A DNA stretch of 35,881 bases from Alphaproteobacteria bacterium (GTDB lineage: Bacteria; Pseudomonadota; Alphaproteobacteria; Reyranellales; Reyranellaceae), in the NCBI GenBank assembly GCA_017307275.1, contig JAFKFK010000048.1, forward strand, positions 1 to 35,881, in the 5' to 3' direction. The notes under the pieces are model-generated. The model worked only from the letters and a program-made list of their open reading frames with translations, had not been told where the DNA came from and did no database searches. The position numbers and the translations under genes were made by a program. Positions 24,947-32,688 of the stretch are shown here, piece after piece; within the stretch, counting starts at the first letter, position 1, and every line of letters begins with the position of its first letter.

Positions 24947-25726
24947 ATGATGACTGTGAAGGCATTTCTGGCCGCTTCGGTGGTCACCGTAACGCTGACT
25001 ACCGCAGCGCAGGCCGCCGACGTCGCCGCCCTGGTCGGCAACGACACCATCGCCATCGTCGATACGACGGCGAAGAAGACGACGAAGCGCATGAAGGTTT
25101 CCGGGGTCTCCGGCCCCTTGCTCGGCATCGACGTCCGCCCGGCTGACGGCATGCTCTACGCCCTGGCCGCCGATGGCACGCTCTACACGATCGGGATGGA
25201 TGGTAAGGCGACCAAGAAGTCCAAGCTGGAGACCATGTTGCCGGCCGGCGTGGTGGCGACCGTGGACTTCAATCCCGTGGCGGATCGTCTTCGCGTCATC
25301 GGCAGCGATGGCACCAGCCTCCGCGTCAACGTCGACGACGGGAAGGTCGTGAAGGATGGCAGCCTGAAGTTCGCCGAGACCGACGCCAGCAAGGGCGTGA
25401 AGCCCAAGGTGGTCGCCGGCGCCTACACCAACTCGGTGAAGGGAACCAAGGAAACCGCGCTGTTCGACATCGATGCCGGGACCGGCGCGCTGGTGAAGCA
25501 GGCGCCGCCGAACGACGGCATCCTCAATACCGTCGGGACGCTGGGCGCCAAGGTGGACACCATCGCCTTCGACATCTGGTCCGACGGCACCAAGAACGAG
25601 GCCTGGGCGATGACGGGCGACCAGCTCTGGTCGGTCGATCTCGCAACCGGCAAGGCCACGCCCGTTGCCAAGATCGACGGCATCGGCGGCCCCGTGACTG
25701 ACATTGCCATCCTCCCCAAGATGTAA
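24947..25726 (+). CDS. Secreted DUF4394 (beta-propeller-like) protein
   Basis: 259 residues. Three ATG codons lie in a row (24944, 24947, 24950) after GGGAG; 24947 or 24950 fit the spacing. Signal peptide ending T-A-A-Q-A. The mature protein has DUF4394 hallmarks: L-L-G-I-D-V-R-P-A-D-G-M-L-Y-A-L, D-F-N-P-V-A-D-R-L-R-V-I-G, L-R-V-N-V-D-D-G and A-Y-T-N-S-V, repeated strand units typical of a beta-propeller. Periplasmic or exported, function unknown. It is divergent from the ECF sigma gene and followed by a terminator, so it is monocistronic and probably under ECF control. Confidence 0.9.
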   Translation: MMTVKAFLAASVVTVTLTTAAQAADVAALVGNDTIAIVDTTAKKTTKRMKVSGVSGPLLGIDVRPADGMLYALAADGTLYTIGMDGKATKKSKLETMLPAGVVATVDFNPVADRLRVIGSDGTSLRVNVDDGKVVKDGSLKFAETDASKGVKPKVVAGAYTNSVKGTKETALFDIDAGTGALVKQAPPNDGILNTVGTLGAKVDTIAFDIWSDGTKNEAWAMTGDQLWSVDLATGKATPVAKIDGIGGPVTDIAILPKM

Positions 25727-25733
25727 CCGTCCG

Positions 25734-25770
25734 GCAGGCACTTTCAGGGTGCCTGCTAGGTTCTTTTGCC
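25734..25770 (+). terminator. Rho-independent terminator after the DUF4394 gene
   Basis: GCAGGCAC and GTGCCTGC (25734-25741 and 25749-25756) form an eight-pair stem with a seven-base loop, followed by TAGGTTCTTTT. It starts eight bases after the stop codon. Confidence 0.75.
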
Positions 25771-25826
25771 CCACGAAAGCGTCGCGCGAGCCGCAGGCGA
25801 GCGCGCCGCATTTCGATTCGGCCTCC

Positions 25827-26381
25827 TTATCGGGGAACCGCCTGCGCGCAAATATAGACTCGGCCGGCCGGCGCACCACCATCAAGCCGTGTCCCGAGGT
25901 TGATATTGGCAGTCTTGTAGGTGCACCACTGCGCTGGCGTCGCGCCCGCTTTGATATCAGTCACTGTGACGCCCCGCGGATAACCACCGGGCCGCGCTTC
26001 CCAGCATACGGCAATGTAGTAGGCGTGATTCGCATCGCAAAGGGGCTCTGGGGCGCCGCTGGTTGAATTGGGCGCCGCGTATCTTGGTAGGCTCCCCGAC
26101 GTGTAGGCCCAATCTCGTCCCGCCCAATCCGCCTTCATACCCGTGTCCACCCAGGCCATTGCTGATGTTGTGCCGGAGAGGGCGGGACTCGCACGACCGG
26201 CTGGCTCGAATGTTGCGTTGGGATACAGCTTGTCGACACCTACTAACGCGAGTACCGCCGCCAGTGGGATCGCAAGAGTCCACCACCGATTGAGGTTCAA
26301 TGCGGCAATGACGACCACTGCAAGGATCGCAAGCCCAGCGACGCCAAGTGGTACTACTTCCCGGATTGCTTCGGGTGTCAT
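25827..26381 (-). CDS. Hypothetical two-helix membrane protein
   Basis: 184 residues from the ATG at 26381, with GGGGAG five bases upstream. Two N-terminal hydrophobic helices (about residues 9-29 and 34-49, separated by L-N-R-W-W) precede an exported or periplasmic domain rich in Gly, Ala, Pro and Thr with four Cys (C-D-A-N-H, V-C-W-E, W-C-T-Y, I-C-A-Q) that could form two disulfides. I recognise no family. Base composition looks less GC-biased than in the neighbours, and the flank on its 5' side is poor in genes, so it may be accessory DNA near the tRNA-Pro gene. Probably real, because it has a good ribosome site and a coherent membrane-plus-domain layout. Confidence 0.65.
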   Translation of the reverse strand: MTPEAIREVVPLGVAGLAILAVVVIAALNLNRWWTLAIPLAAVLALVGVDKLYPNATFEPAGRASPALSGTTSAMAWVDTGMKADWAGRDWAYTSGSLPRYAAPNSTSGAPEPLCDANHAYYIAVCWEARPGGYPRGVTVTDIKAGATPAQWCTYKTANINLGTRLDGGAPAGRVYICAQAVPR

Positions 26382-26615
26382 GTTTCTCCCCAAACTGTTT
26401 TTGTCTCGTTGGACAGGGCGACAGTAACGGACGCAAGCTCTTCGTTTTGCATCCCAGGGTAGAGCGTATCAGGTTTCAATAGTAGCGCCCCGCGCTTGGC
26501 ATGAAGAGTAGTGTGAGCTCCACAAGCGGCTTGATGACAAGCCGCGGGCCGACCTGTCGCGAACGGAGCCACGCTACGCGCGTCTCCGCCCTGCGGGCTT
26601 CCATCCTTCTCGCGT

Positions 26616-26969
26616 TTGATCGCTGCGCTCATGATTGGCCTGTTCCGCGGTCTTACTTCGAAGTGCGCCGCTCCACGATCCATTCACGCCCGTCAGCCGG
26701 CGGTCCCCATTTCCAACCCAGCCTCTCCACACGTCCTCCCGTTCGACAGCTACGTGCGGGTGATGGCTCCCGCCTGCGACGGCGACGACGCCGTGGAACT
26801 GCTGGAGGTGAGCCTCGGTTAGTACTTGACGTTGAACGAACGACTGTCATTGGGAGGGGTGTTGCCCAAGGCGGTGACCAAGGAAGCCGGCCTCGATTTT
26901 ACCAAGCGCGGTGACTACCGGCGCCTAGAGCCAAGCACGTTTACCCTAGACCTCACGCTCGAGGTCTAG
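26616..26969 (+). pseudogene. Possible decayed gene split by an amber codon
   Basis: One frame runs 26616-26969 with a single internal TAG at 26820. The part before it ends S-Y-V-R-V-M-A-P-A-C-D-G-D-D-A-V-E-L-L; the part after reads L-N-E-R-L-S-L-G-G-V-L-P and ends S-T-F-T-L-D-L-T-L-E-V. Both look protein-like, but neither matches a family I know, and there is no convincing ribosome site. A chance open frame is quite possible. Confidence 0.3.
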
Positions 26970-26970
26970 G
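26945..26970. repeat. Perfect 10-bp inverted repeat
   Basis: CCTAGACCTC and GAGGTCTAGG are separated by ACGCTC. No T-tract follows on either strand, so it is not a normal terminator; it overlaps the end of the amber-split frame. Confidence 0.6.
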
Positions 26971-27183
26971 ACTAGCGAGCCGGCCAGCGTCAGAACAAAG
27001 GCGCCGGCCGTCGGCTTCTGTCTGGGGATTAAACTCCCAGGCTGCAGCTAGGCAACACCTTCCTTCCTGTGTCTCGGGATCGAGCTAATTCCAGGCCACC
27101 AGGGAAGCGCGTGCCCAAATCTGCGCGCGTCGTGTTGATCTCTGACGGAGAATACCGACCGAACCGATCCCCTGAAAGACTAA

Positions 27184-27205
27184 CGGCGGGCATTACTGCC
27201 CGCCG
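27184..27205 (-). terminator. Hairpin terminator of tRNA-Pro
   Basis: CGGCGGGCA and TGCCCGCCG form a nine-pair stem with a four-base loop, about 40 bases beyond the tRNA 3' end. On the minus strand it is followed by TTAGTCTTT, a partial U-tract, which fits termination of the tRNA transcript. Confidence 0.6.
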
Positions 27206-27244
27206 CGTGTCTCGCCACTGATGCTGATGGTATCGGCATCGGAT

Positions 27245-27321
27245 TGGTCGGAGTGAGAGGATTCGAACCTCCGGCCCCTAGCTCCCGAAGCTAGTGCTCT
27301 ACCAGGCTGAGCTACACTCCG
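27245..27321 (-). tRNA. tRNA-Pro (anticodon CGG)
   Basis: 77 bases including an encoded CCA end. The acceptor stem CGGAGTG pairs with CACTCCG. The D-loop region is TAGCTCAGCCTGGTAGAGC, the anticodon stem CTAGC/GCTAG holds the loop TTCGGGA with anticodon CGG, and the T-loop is GGTTCGAATCC. It reads CCG proline codons, very common in this genome. Confidence 0.95.
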
Positions 27322-27356
27322 TCAGAAACGGAGACACCCCGCGCGGCGAGGGCGGG

Positions 27357-27385
27357 TTTATAGCTGCCGCCCCTTGCGGTCGCAA
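27357..27385 (-). promoter_or_regulatory. Promoter of tRNA-Pro
   Basis: On the minus strand, TTGCGA (27385-27380), 17 bases, then TATAAA (27362-27357), 35 bases before the tRNA 5' end. The -35 lies inside a palindrome, CCCTTGCG-GT-CGCAAGGG (27371-27388). Confidence 0.6.
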
Positions 27386-27438
27386 GGGCCGTGCCGGGCC
27401 GCTATAGTCGCGCAAATCGACGCCGGCTGGGGGAGAAT

Positions 27439-28263
27439 ATGGCGAAGACCAAGCGACTGAAGATCGCCCTGATCGGCTATGGCGCCATCAGCCAGATGCT
27501 GTTCGACGTGTTTCGCGAAAAGAAGCCGCCGATCGACATCGTCGGCGTGCTGGTCCGGCCCGGCCGGGTCAAGGCGACGCAGAAGGCCGTCGGCAAGAAG
27601 GTTGCCGTCGTCGACACGCTGAAGGCGCTCCTGAAACTCAAGGCGGATGTGGTGGTCGAGGCCGCCAGCCAGCAGGCGGTGCGGGACTGGGGCGAGGAGA
27701 TCCTGAAGAAGGGGATCGACTTCATGGTGATCGCGACCGGCGCCTATGGCGACCCGGTCTTGTGGCGAAAGCACGTGAAAGCGGCGGAGAAGAGCGGTGC
27801 GCGGCTGCGCCTGCCGTCGGGGGCCATCGCGGGCCTGGACGGCCTGCTGGCCATGCGGCTCGGCAAGCTGGAGCGCGTGAAATACATCTCGATCAAGCCG
27901 CCGCATGCCTGGAGCGGCACACCGGCGGAAAAGGAATTCGACCTGCCGGCGATCAAGGAGCCGACGGTCATCTTCCGCGGCAAGCCTGCCGACGCCGGCC
28001 GCCTCTACCCGAAGAACGCCAATCTCGCGGTGACGGTGGCGCTCTGCGGCGCCGGGCTCGACCGTACCGAGATCGAGCTGGTGGCCGATCCCACCTTGCC
28101 GCCCGGCACCAATGGAAGCCGTCTCGAGGTCGTGGCCGATTCCGGCGAGCTGAAGCTGGAGCGTCTGGGCCGCGCCATGCCGGACAACCCGAAGACCGGC
28201 GTGCTGACGGCGCTCACCATGGCTGACGATCTGATGAAGATGGTGCGCTCCAGCGACTGGTAG
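27439..28263 (+). CDS. nadX: Aspartate dehydrogenase (NadX type)
   Basis: 274 residues from the ATG at 27439, with GGGGGAGA just upstream. N-terminal Rossmann motif I-A-L-I-G-Y-G-A-I-S-Q. Family marks: V-V-V-E-A-A-S-Q-Q-A-V, L-P-S-G-A-I-A-G-L-D-G-L, and K-N-A-N-L-A-V-T-V-A-L-C-G-A-G-L-D-R-T-E, as in the DUF108 aspartate dehydrogenases. It converts L-aspartate to iminoaspartate with NAD(P), feeding NAD synthesis or, in catabolic relatives, nitrogen release. No nadA or nadC is near, so a catabolic role is equally possible. Single gene, divergent from tRNA-Pro. Confidence 0.88.
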   Translation: MAKTKRLKIALIGYGAISQMLFDVFREKKPPIDIVGVLVRPGRVKATQKAVGKKVAVVDTLKALLKLKADVVVEAASQQAVRDWGEEILKKGIDFMVIATGAYGDPVLWRKHVKAAEKSGARLRLPSGAIAGLDGLLAMRLGKLERVKYISIKPPHAWSGTPAEKEFDLPAIKEPTVIFRGKPADAGRLYPKNANLAVTVALCGAGLDRTEIELVADPTLPPGTNGSRLEVVADSGELKLERLGRAMPDNPKTGVLTALTMADDLMKMVRSSDW

Positions 28264-28272
28264 CCGGAGCTT

Positions 28273-29163
28273 CTACGTCGTCGCTTCGGCTTCGGCCTCG
28301 GCAGCGAGAAAGGCGCGGAAGGCCGCGAGCCTGGGATCGCTGGCGCGCGCCAGCGGGTAGACGAGATGAAACTCGCGCTTGCTGCGATGGGTGAAGGCGA
28401 GCGGCCGCACGAGCCGGCCGAGCGCCAGATCTTCCGCCACCAGGCAGCCCACGCCCATCGCCACGCCGACACCTTCGATGGCCGCCTGGAAAGCAAGGCT
28501 CATCGTCTCGAAACGGGGGCCGCGCGCGCCGTTCACGCCGGTAGCCCCTGCGGCCTGTAGCCAGCGCGGCCAGTCGTCGGGGCGTGGATCGGAGTGGATC
28601 AGGACATGGTGGCGAAGGTCGGCGGCGTCGCGTAGCCGCGCGGCGAGGGCCGGACTGCAGACGGGGAAGACCTCGACGGCCGCCAGCCAGACCGCGCCGT
28701 GGCCCGGCCAGTCGCCGTCGCCGATACGGACGGCGGCGTCGAAGCCGTCGCGCGCGATATCGACCGGCGCCAGCGACGTGGTGAGCTGCAGGTCGATGGC
28801 CGGGTGCATGTCGTGGAAGCGCCGCCAGCGCGGCATCATCCAGCGCATGGCGAAGGTGGGATAGGCGCAGATGGCCAGCGGCCCCTGCGGGTCGCGGCCG
28901 CGCAACTGTTCGGTCGCGAGGCCGAGCCGGTCGAAAGCCTCCTGCACCTGTCGGGCATAGACCTGGCCGCGCGCCGTCAATTCGACCGCGCGATTGCCGC
29001 GCGTGAACAGGCGGACGCCGAGCGCCGCTTCCAAGGCCTGGATCTGCCGGCTCACCGCGCCCGGCGTCACCGCGAGATCGGCCGCGGCACGGGCGAAGTT
29101 CAGGCGGCGGGCTGCGGCATCGAAGGCGCGCAGGGCGTTGAGAGGGGGCAGGCGGGGGATCAT
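28273..29163 (-). CDS. LysR-family regulator, GcvA-like
   Basis: 296 residues. N-terminal P-R-L-P-P-L-N-A-L-R-A-F-D-A-A-A-R and L-N-F-A-R-A-A, then L-A-V-T-P-G-A-V-S-R-Q-I and L-E-A-A-L-G-V-R-L-F are the GcvA-type winged helix. The effector domain contains I-C-A-Y-P-T-F-A-M-R-W-M-M-P-R, D-A-A-V-R-I-G-D-G-D-W and G-V-G-V-A-M-G. Divergent from the AidB-like acyl-CoA dehydrogenase gene, with a dyad between them, so it probably regulates that gene and itself. Its stop lies 9 bases from the convergent nadX stop. Confidence 0.94.
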   Translation of the reverse strand: MIPRLPPLNALRAFDAAARRLNFARAAADLAVTPGAVSRQIQALEAALGVRLFTRGNRAVELTARGQVYARQVQEAFDRLGLATEQLRGRDPQGPLAICAYPTFAMRWMMPRWRRFHDMHPAIDLQLTTSLAPVDIARDGFDAAVRIGDGDWPGHGAVWLAAVEVFPVCSPALAARLRDAADLRHHVLIHSDPRPDDWPRWLQAAGATGVNGARGPRFETMSLAFQAAIEGVGVAMGVGCLVAEDLALGRLVRPLAFTHRSKREFHLVYPLARASDPRLAAFRAFLAAEAEAEATT

Positions 29164-29174
29164 CGGCAGGTCTT

Positions 29175-29195
29175 GAGTTGAGGAATAGTCAACTC
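29175..29195. promoter_or_regulatory. LysR-type operator, GAGTTGA-N7-TCAACTC
   Basis: Perfect seven-base inverted repeat with a seven-base spacer, containing T-N11-A. It lies 12 bases upstream of the LysR start and 75 upstream of the divergent acyl-CoA dehydrogenase start, the usual place for a shared LysR site. Confidence 0.6.
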
Positions 29196-29270
29196 CAGAT
29201 TACCGATAAGTCGATTTGTGAACCACCGTTTATGGCGCAGTTTCCTTTCGGATTTCTGGAGGGAATGCGC

Positions 29271-31025
29271 ATGAACACCCTGACAAAGATGACGTTCGAG
29301 CGGCCGATGTCGCGCTCCGACCTGATCGCACCGGATTGCCGTGGCCTCAACTTCTGGTCGGTCGACCGCTCGGTACAGGATCTCCTGTCCCTGCATCTCG
29401 ATCCGGCCGCCCTGGCGCATTTCACGCCGCATTTCGAGCGGCTGGGCGGGATCGCCGGCAATCGGCTCGACGAGCTGGCGCTGCAGGCCGACAAGCGCAC
29501 CCCGATCCTGCATTTCCGCGACCGCTTCGGGCGCGACGAGGATTGGGTCGAGTATCACCCGGCCTATCGCGAGATGGAGCAGATCGGCTTTGGCGAATTC
29601 GGTCTGCATGCCATGTCGCACAAGCCGGTGCTGGGCTGGCACGAGCCGGTGACGCCGCTGGTGAAGTACGCCTTCCAGTACATCTTCGCGCAGGCCGAGT
29701 TCGCGCTGCTCTGCCCGCTCTCCGTCACCGACACCTCGACCATGCTGATCCAGAAGTACGGCGACGAGGCGACGAAGAAGCGTTTCGTCGACCGCATGAT
29801 CACGCAGGACATGAGCCAGCTCCTCAAGGGCGCGCAGTTCATGACCGAGAAGGCCGGCGGCTCGGACGTCTCGGGCAACGCCCTGACCGCCCGCAAGGTC
29901 GGCGACCACTGGGAACTGTGGGGCGACAAGTGGTTCTGCTCCTGTGTCGATCACGACGTGATCCTGCTGCTGGCGCGCTGCGAGGGCGCACCCGCCGGCA
30001 ATGCCGGCCTGTCGATCTTCGCCATGCCGCGCCGTCTCGATGACGGCAGCCGCAACCGCTACCGGGTCGTGCGCCTCAAGGACAAGATGGGCTCGCGCTC
30101 CATGGCCGCCGGCGAGACCATCATGGAAGGCGCCGTCGCCTACCTGATGGGCGAACAAGGCCGCGGCCTGAAGCACATGATGGACCAGGTGAACCTGTCG
30201 CGGCTCAGCCACGGCTTCCGCGCCGCCGGCATGATGCGCCGCTGCCTCAACGAGGCCCTGCAGGTCGCCCGCCATCGCACCACCTTCGGCCGCACCTTGA
30301 TCGACCATCCGATGGCGCGGCGCCAGCTCCTGAAGCTGATGCTGCCGACCGAGCAGGCGCTGTCGGTGGGCCTCGCCGCGGCCGTGGCGATGACGCAGGG
30401 CAACGAAGCCGAGCTGCGCATCCTGACGCCGATGCTGAAGTATCGCGCCAGCCGCGACAACATCACGGTCGCGACCGGCGCCATGGAGATGCGCGGCGGC
30501 AACGGCTTCATCGAGGATTGGGGCAACGCCAAGCTGGTGCGCGACGCCCATCTCGGCCTCCTCTGGGAGGGCACGTCGAGCGTCAATGCCCTCGACATCG
30601 TGCGCCGTGCCGTCGGCAAGGAACGCGCTCACGAGGCGCTGGCCGCCGCCCTGCACAAGGATATCGAGAGCGCACCGATCCCCGGCCAGTTCCGCGGCCG
30701 CGTCGCCCAGTTGGTCGACCGCGCGGTCGACTTCGCCGAGAGGGTGTCGAAGCAGCCCGAAGCGGAGGCGTCGTGCCGCAAGGCTGCCAGCGGCCTCTAC
30801 CACGCGACCAGCGCAGCGCTAATGGCGGCTGAGGGCGCCCGCCTCGGCGAGAAGGGTGGCGACGCCCGTCGCCTGCTTTTGTCCCGCCTGGTCATCGACC
30901 ACCGGCTTGGCAATGCCGATCCGTTCAGCCTGCCCGACCATCGCGCCGAAGATGCGATGACAGCAGCGCTGCTCGACGATCGCGTCGTGACCTTGGACTG
31001 CGCCATGGAACTCCTCGGCGGCTGA
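29271..31025 (+). CDS. AidB-like acyl-CoA dehydrogenase-family flavoprotein
   Basis: 584 residues from the ATG at 29271, chosen for GGAGGG seven bases upstream. Seen: F-M-T-E-K-A-G-G-S-D-V-S-G-N (AidB-type FAD/substrate motif), the W-x-L-x-G-x-K-W-F-C-S region, and L-L-W-E-G-T-S-S-V-N-A-L-D-I-V-R with the Glu that is catalytic in the family. AidB itself is linked to alkylation damage and has weak isovaleryl-CoA dehydrogenase activity. Here an acyl-CoA role is likely, since a Bug binding protein follows 20 bases on and a LysR regulator is divergent. The true substrate is unknown. Confidence 0.9.
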   Translation: MNTLTKMTFERPMSRSDLIAPDCRGLNFWSVDRSVQDLLSLHLDPAALAHFTPHFERLGGIAGNRLDELALQADKRTPILHFRDRFGRDEDWVEYHPAYREMEQIGFGEFGLHAMSHKPVLGWHEPVTPLVKYAFQYIFAQAEFALLCPLSVTDTSTMLIQKYGDEATKKRFVDRMITQDMSQLLKGAQFMTEKAGGSDVSGNALTARKVGDHWELWGDKWFCSCVDHDVILLLARCEGAPAGNAGLSIFAMPRRLDDGSRNRYRVVRLKDKMGSRSMAAGETIMEGAVAYLMGEQGRGLKHMMDQVNLSRLSHGFRAAGMMRRCLNEALQVARHRTTFGRTLIDHPMARRQLLKLMLPTEQALSVGLAAAVAMTQGNEAELRILTPMLKYRASRDNITVATGAMEMRGGNGFIEDWGNAKLVRDAHLGLLWEGTSSVNALDIVRRAVGKERAHEALAAALHKDIESAPIPGQFRGRVAQLVDRAVDFAERVSKQPEAEASCRKAASGLYHATSAALMAAEGARLGEKGGDARRLLLSRLVIDHRLGNADPFSLPDHRAEDAMTAALLDDRVVTLDCAMELLGG

Positions 31026-31045
31026 ACTCAGGAAAGATTGAAGAA

Positions 31046-32038
31046 ATGACTCACGCTCTTCGCCGGCGGTCGCTGCTCGGTGCAACCGCCGCCTCGTTCG
31101 CCACGCCGTTCCTCGCCCGGTCTGCCTTTGCGCAGGACAAGTATCCCAAGGGACCTATCAAGCTGGTGCTGGGGTTTGCGCCCGGCGGCATCACCGACAT
31201 TCTGGCGCGGCTCACGGCAGCCCGGCTTGAGGCGGCGCTCAAGACCCAGGTGATTGTCGACAACCGGCCTGGCGCCGGCGGCAACATCGGTGCGGCGGCC
31301 GTCGCGCGGTCGACGCCGGATGGTTACACCCTGTTCTTCGGCGCGTTGGGCACTGCCGTCACCAACCAGTTCATCTTCGCCAACATGCCGTTCGACACGG
31401 CTAACGACTTCACGCCCGTAGCGCTTGTCGCCAGCGTCCCCAACGCCCTGCTGGTTCACAAGGACGTGCCGGCCAAGACGATCCAGGAGCTGGTCGCCCT
31501 GGTGAAGTCCAAGCCCGGTCAGATGACTTATGGCGCGGCCGGTCTCGGCAGCTCCACGCATCTCGCCATGGAGCTGCTCAAGACCGAGACGGGCATGCAG
31601 ATCGAGAACGTGCCGTACAAGGGAAGCGCGCTGCTGCAGCAGGACCTGCTGGCCGGCCGTATCCCGGTTGCCATGGACAGCATCTCGATCCATCTGCCGC
31701 ATATCCGCAGCGGTGCGGTGCGGGCGCTGGGCGTCACGTCGCCGACGCGGGCGCCGGACCTGCCGGACGTGCCGACCATCGCCGAGGCGGCGGTGCCGGG
31801 CTACGACGCGGTGGTCTGGCTCTATGTCGCGGCGCCGGCGAAGACACCGCCGGAGATCGTGAAGCTCCTGAGCGACGAGATCGCCAGCGGCGTGAGATCC
31901 GACGAGGTGCAGGCAAAGATGCGGTCGGTCGGCGCGATCCCGATGCCGGGCTCGTCCGAAGAACTCGCCCGGCACATCAGCGCGGAAACCGTGCGCTGGA
32001 AGAAGATCGTCGACGCCGCCGGCCTCAAGCCGGAATAG
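31046..32038 (+). CDS. TctC/Bug-family solute-binding protein
   Basis: 330 residues. Signal peptide L-R-R-R-S-L-L-G-A-T-A-A-S-F-A ... A-F-A-Q, with a possible Tat motif. Then K-Y-P-K-G-P-I-K-L-V-L-G-F-A-P-G-G-I-T-D, V-D-N-R-P-G-A-G-G-N-I-G and D-L-P-D-V-P-T-I-A-E, the Bug signatures. Periplasmic carboxylate capture. Transcribed with the AidB-like dehydrogenase (20-base gap), so its ligand may be the precursor of that enzyme's acyl-CoA. No membrane subunits nearby. Confidence 0.92.
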   Translation: MTHALRRRSLLGATAASFATPFLARSAFAQDKYPKGPIKLVLGFAPGGITDILARLTAARLEAALKTQVIVDNRPGAGGNIGAAAVARSTPDGYTLFFGALGTAVTNQFIFANMPFDTANDFTPVALVASVPNALLVHKDVPAKTIQELVALVKSKPGQMTYGAAGLGSSTHLAMELLKTETGMQIENVPYKGSALLQQDLLAGRIPVAMDSISIHLPHIRSGAVRALGVTSPTRAPDLPDVPTIAEAAVPGYDAVVWLYVAAPAKTPPEIVKLLSDEIASGVRSDEVQAKMRSVGAIPMPGSSEELARHISAETVRWKKIVDAAGLKPE

Positions 32039-32045
32039 GCGGCGC

Positions 32046-32609
32046 CTAGTGGCGATGATGGCCGCCCATGCCGGCCATCATCGCGCGCGGACGATCAAAC
32101 ACGGCCTTCTGGTCGGCCGTGAGGGTATTGTAGAGCGCCGTGAGCGAAGGCTTCACGGCCTCGATGGTGGCGACGCGGGCCTTCATCGCTTCCTCTTCCA
32201 TGGTGAGGCGCTGGATGTAGTCCGGCCGCTCCTTCATCTCGGTCGGCAGGGTGGCGCAGCGCGCCATCGACTTGGAGCTGGCCTCGTCGGCCGCCTTTTC
32301 GAAGGCATTCCAGGCAGCCATTTGCTCGGGCTTCAGTTCCAGCCGGGCCTTGATGTAGGCACGGTCACCGATCCGGCGGGCGGTCATGTCCAGGCACACG
32401 GCGCGTGGGGAGACATTGCGTTCGCCCCGCATCATCCGGTCGGCGCCGGGTGCTCCTGGTGCGCCAGGAGCGGGCGGCGGCGGGGGAGCAGCCTGCGCCA
32501 GTTCCACCGGGCCATCGGTATCGAGCGCCAGGGCCGGGCCGGCAACGGCCAAGCCTGTGGCGAGAACCGCGGCAGCCGAAACGCCGACAAGAAGGGAACG
32601 GAAAGACAT
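32046..32609 (-). CDS. Spy/CpxP-like periplasmic protein with LTxxQ motif
   Basis: 187 residues from the ATG at 32609, with GAGG six bases upstream; the earlier ATG at 32621 lacks a ribosome site. Signal peptide ending P-A-L-A. A Pro/Gly-rich linker follows (a run of P then A-P-G-A-P-G), then a helical domain with L-E-L-K-P-E-Q-M-A-A-W and L-T-A-D-Q-K-A-V-F-D, the L-T-x-x-Q motif of Spy/CpxP chaperones. The tail is His/Gly/Met-rich and might bind metal. Periplasmic folding or metal-stress role by analogy. Confidence 0.87.
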   Translation of the reverse strand: MSFRSLLVGVSAAAVLATGLAVAGPALALDTDGPVELAQAAPPPPPAPGAPGAPGADRMMRGERNVSPRAVCLDMTARRIGDRAYIKARLELKPEQMAAWNAFEKAADEASSKSMARCATLPTEMKERPDYIQRLTMEEEAMKARVATIEAVKPSLTALYNTLTADQKAVFDRPRAMMAGMGGHHRH

Positions 32610-32688
32610 CGGAAACCTCATGCGACAGAAGAGGGTGCTCCGATGATACGGACCAGTCCCGCCGGACGTCCCCGGCAGGTTGGTTAAT

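Larger units (their letters stand above)
26382..27244. other. Long region without a confident gene
   Basis: 863 bases. Possible remnants: a plus-strand frame 26616-26969 interrupted by one TAG (26820-26822), whose second part reads S-L-G-G-V-L-P-K-A-V-T-K-E-A-G-L-D-F and has mostly G/C third positions; and a minus frame 26378-26683 overlapping the next gene's start as ATGA but with protein content I do not believe. A perfect 10-pair inverted repeat lies at 26945-26970, and the terminator of tRNA-Pro at 27184-27205. No transposase, integrase or repeated att site is visible. The region may be a decayed insertion beside the tRNA gene. Confidence 0.5.

Noticed and set aside
26378..26683. 101-codon minus-strand frame ending in an ATGA overlap with the two-helix membrane protein gene
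   Set aside because: The protein is compositionally odd, has no hydrophobic core pattern or ribosome site, and the ATGA overlap could be chance.
29160..30803. 547-codon minus-strand frame
   Set aside because: Antisense to the AidB-like gene, whose catalytic motifs are intact.
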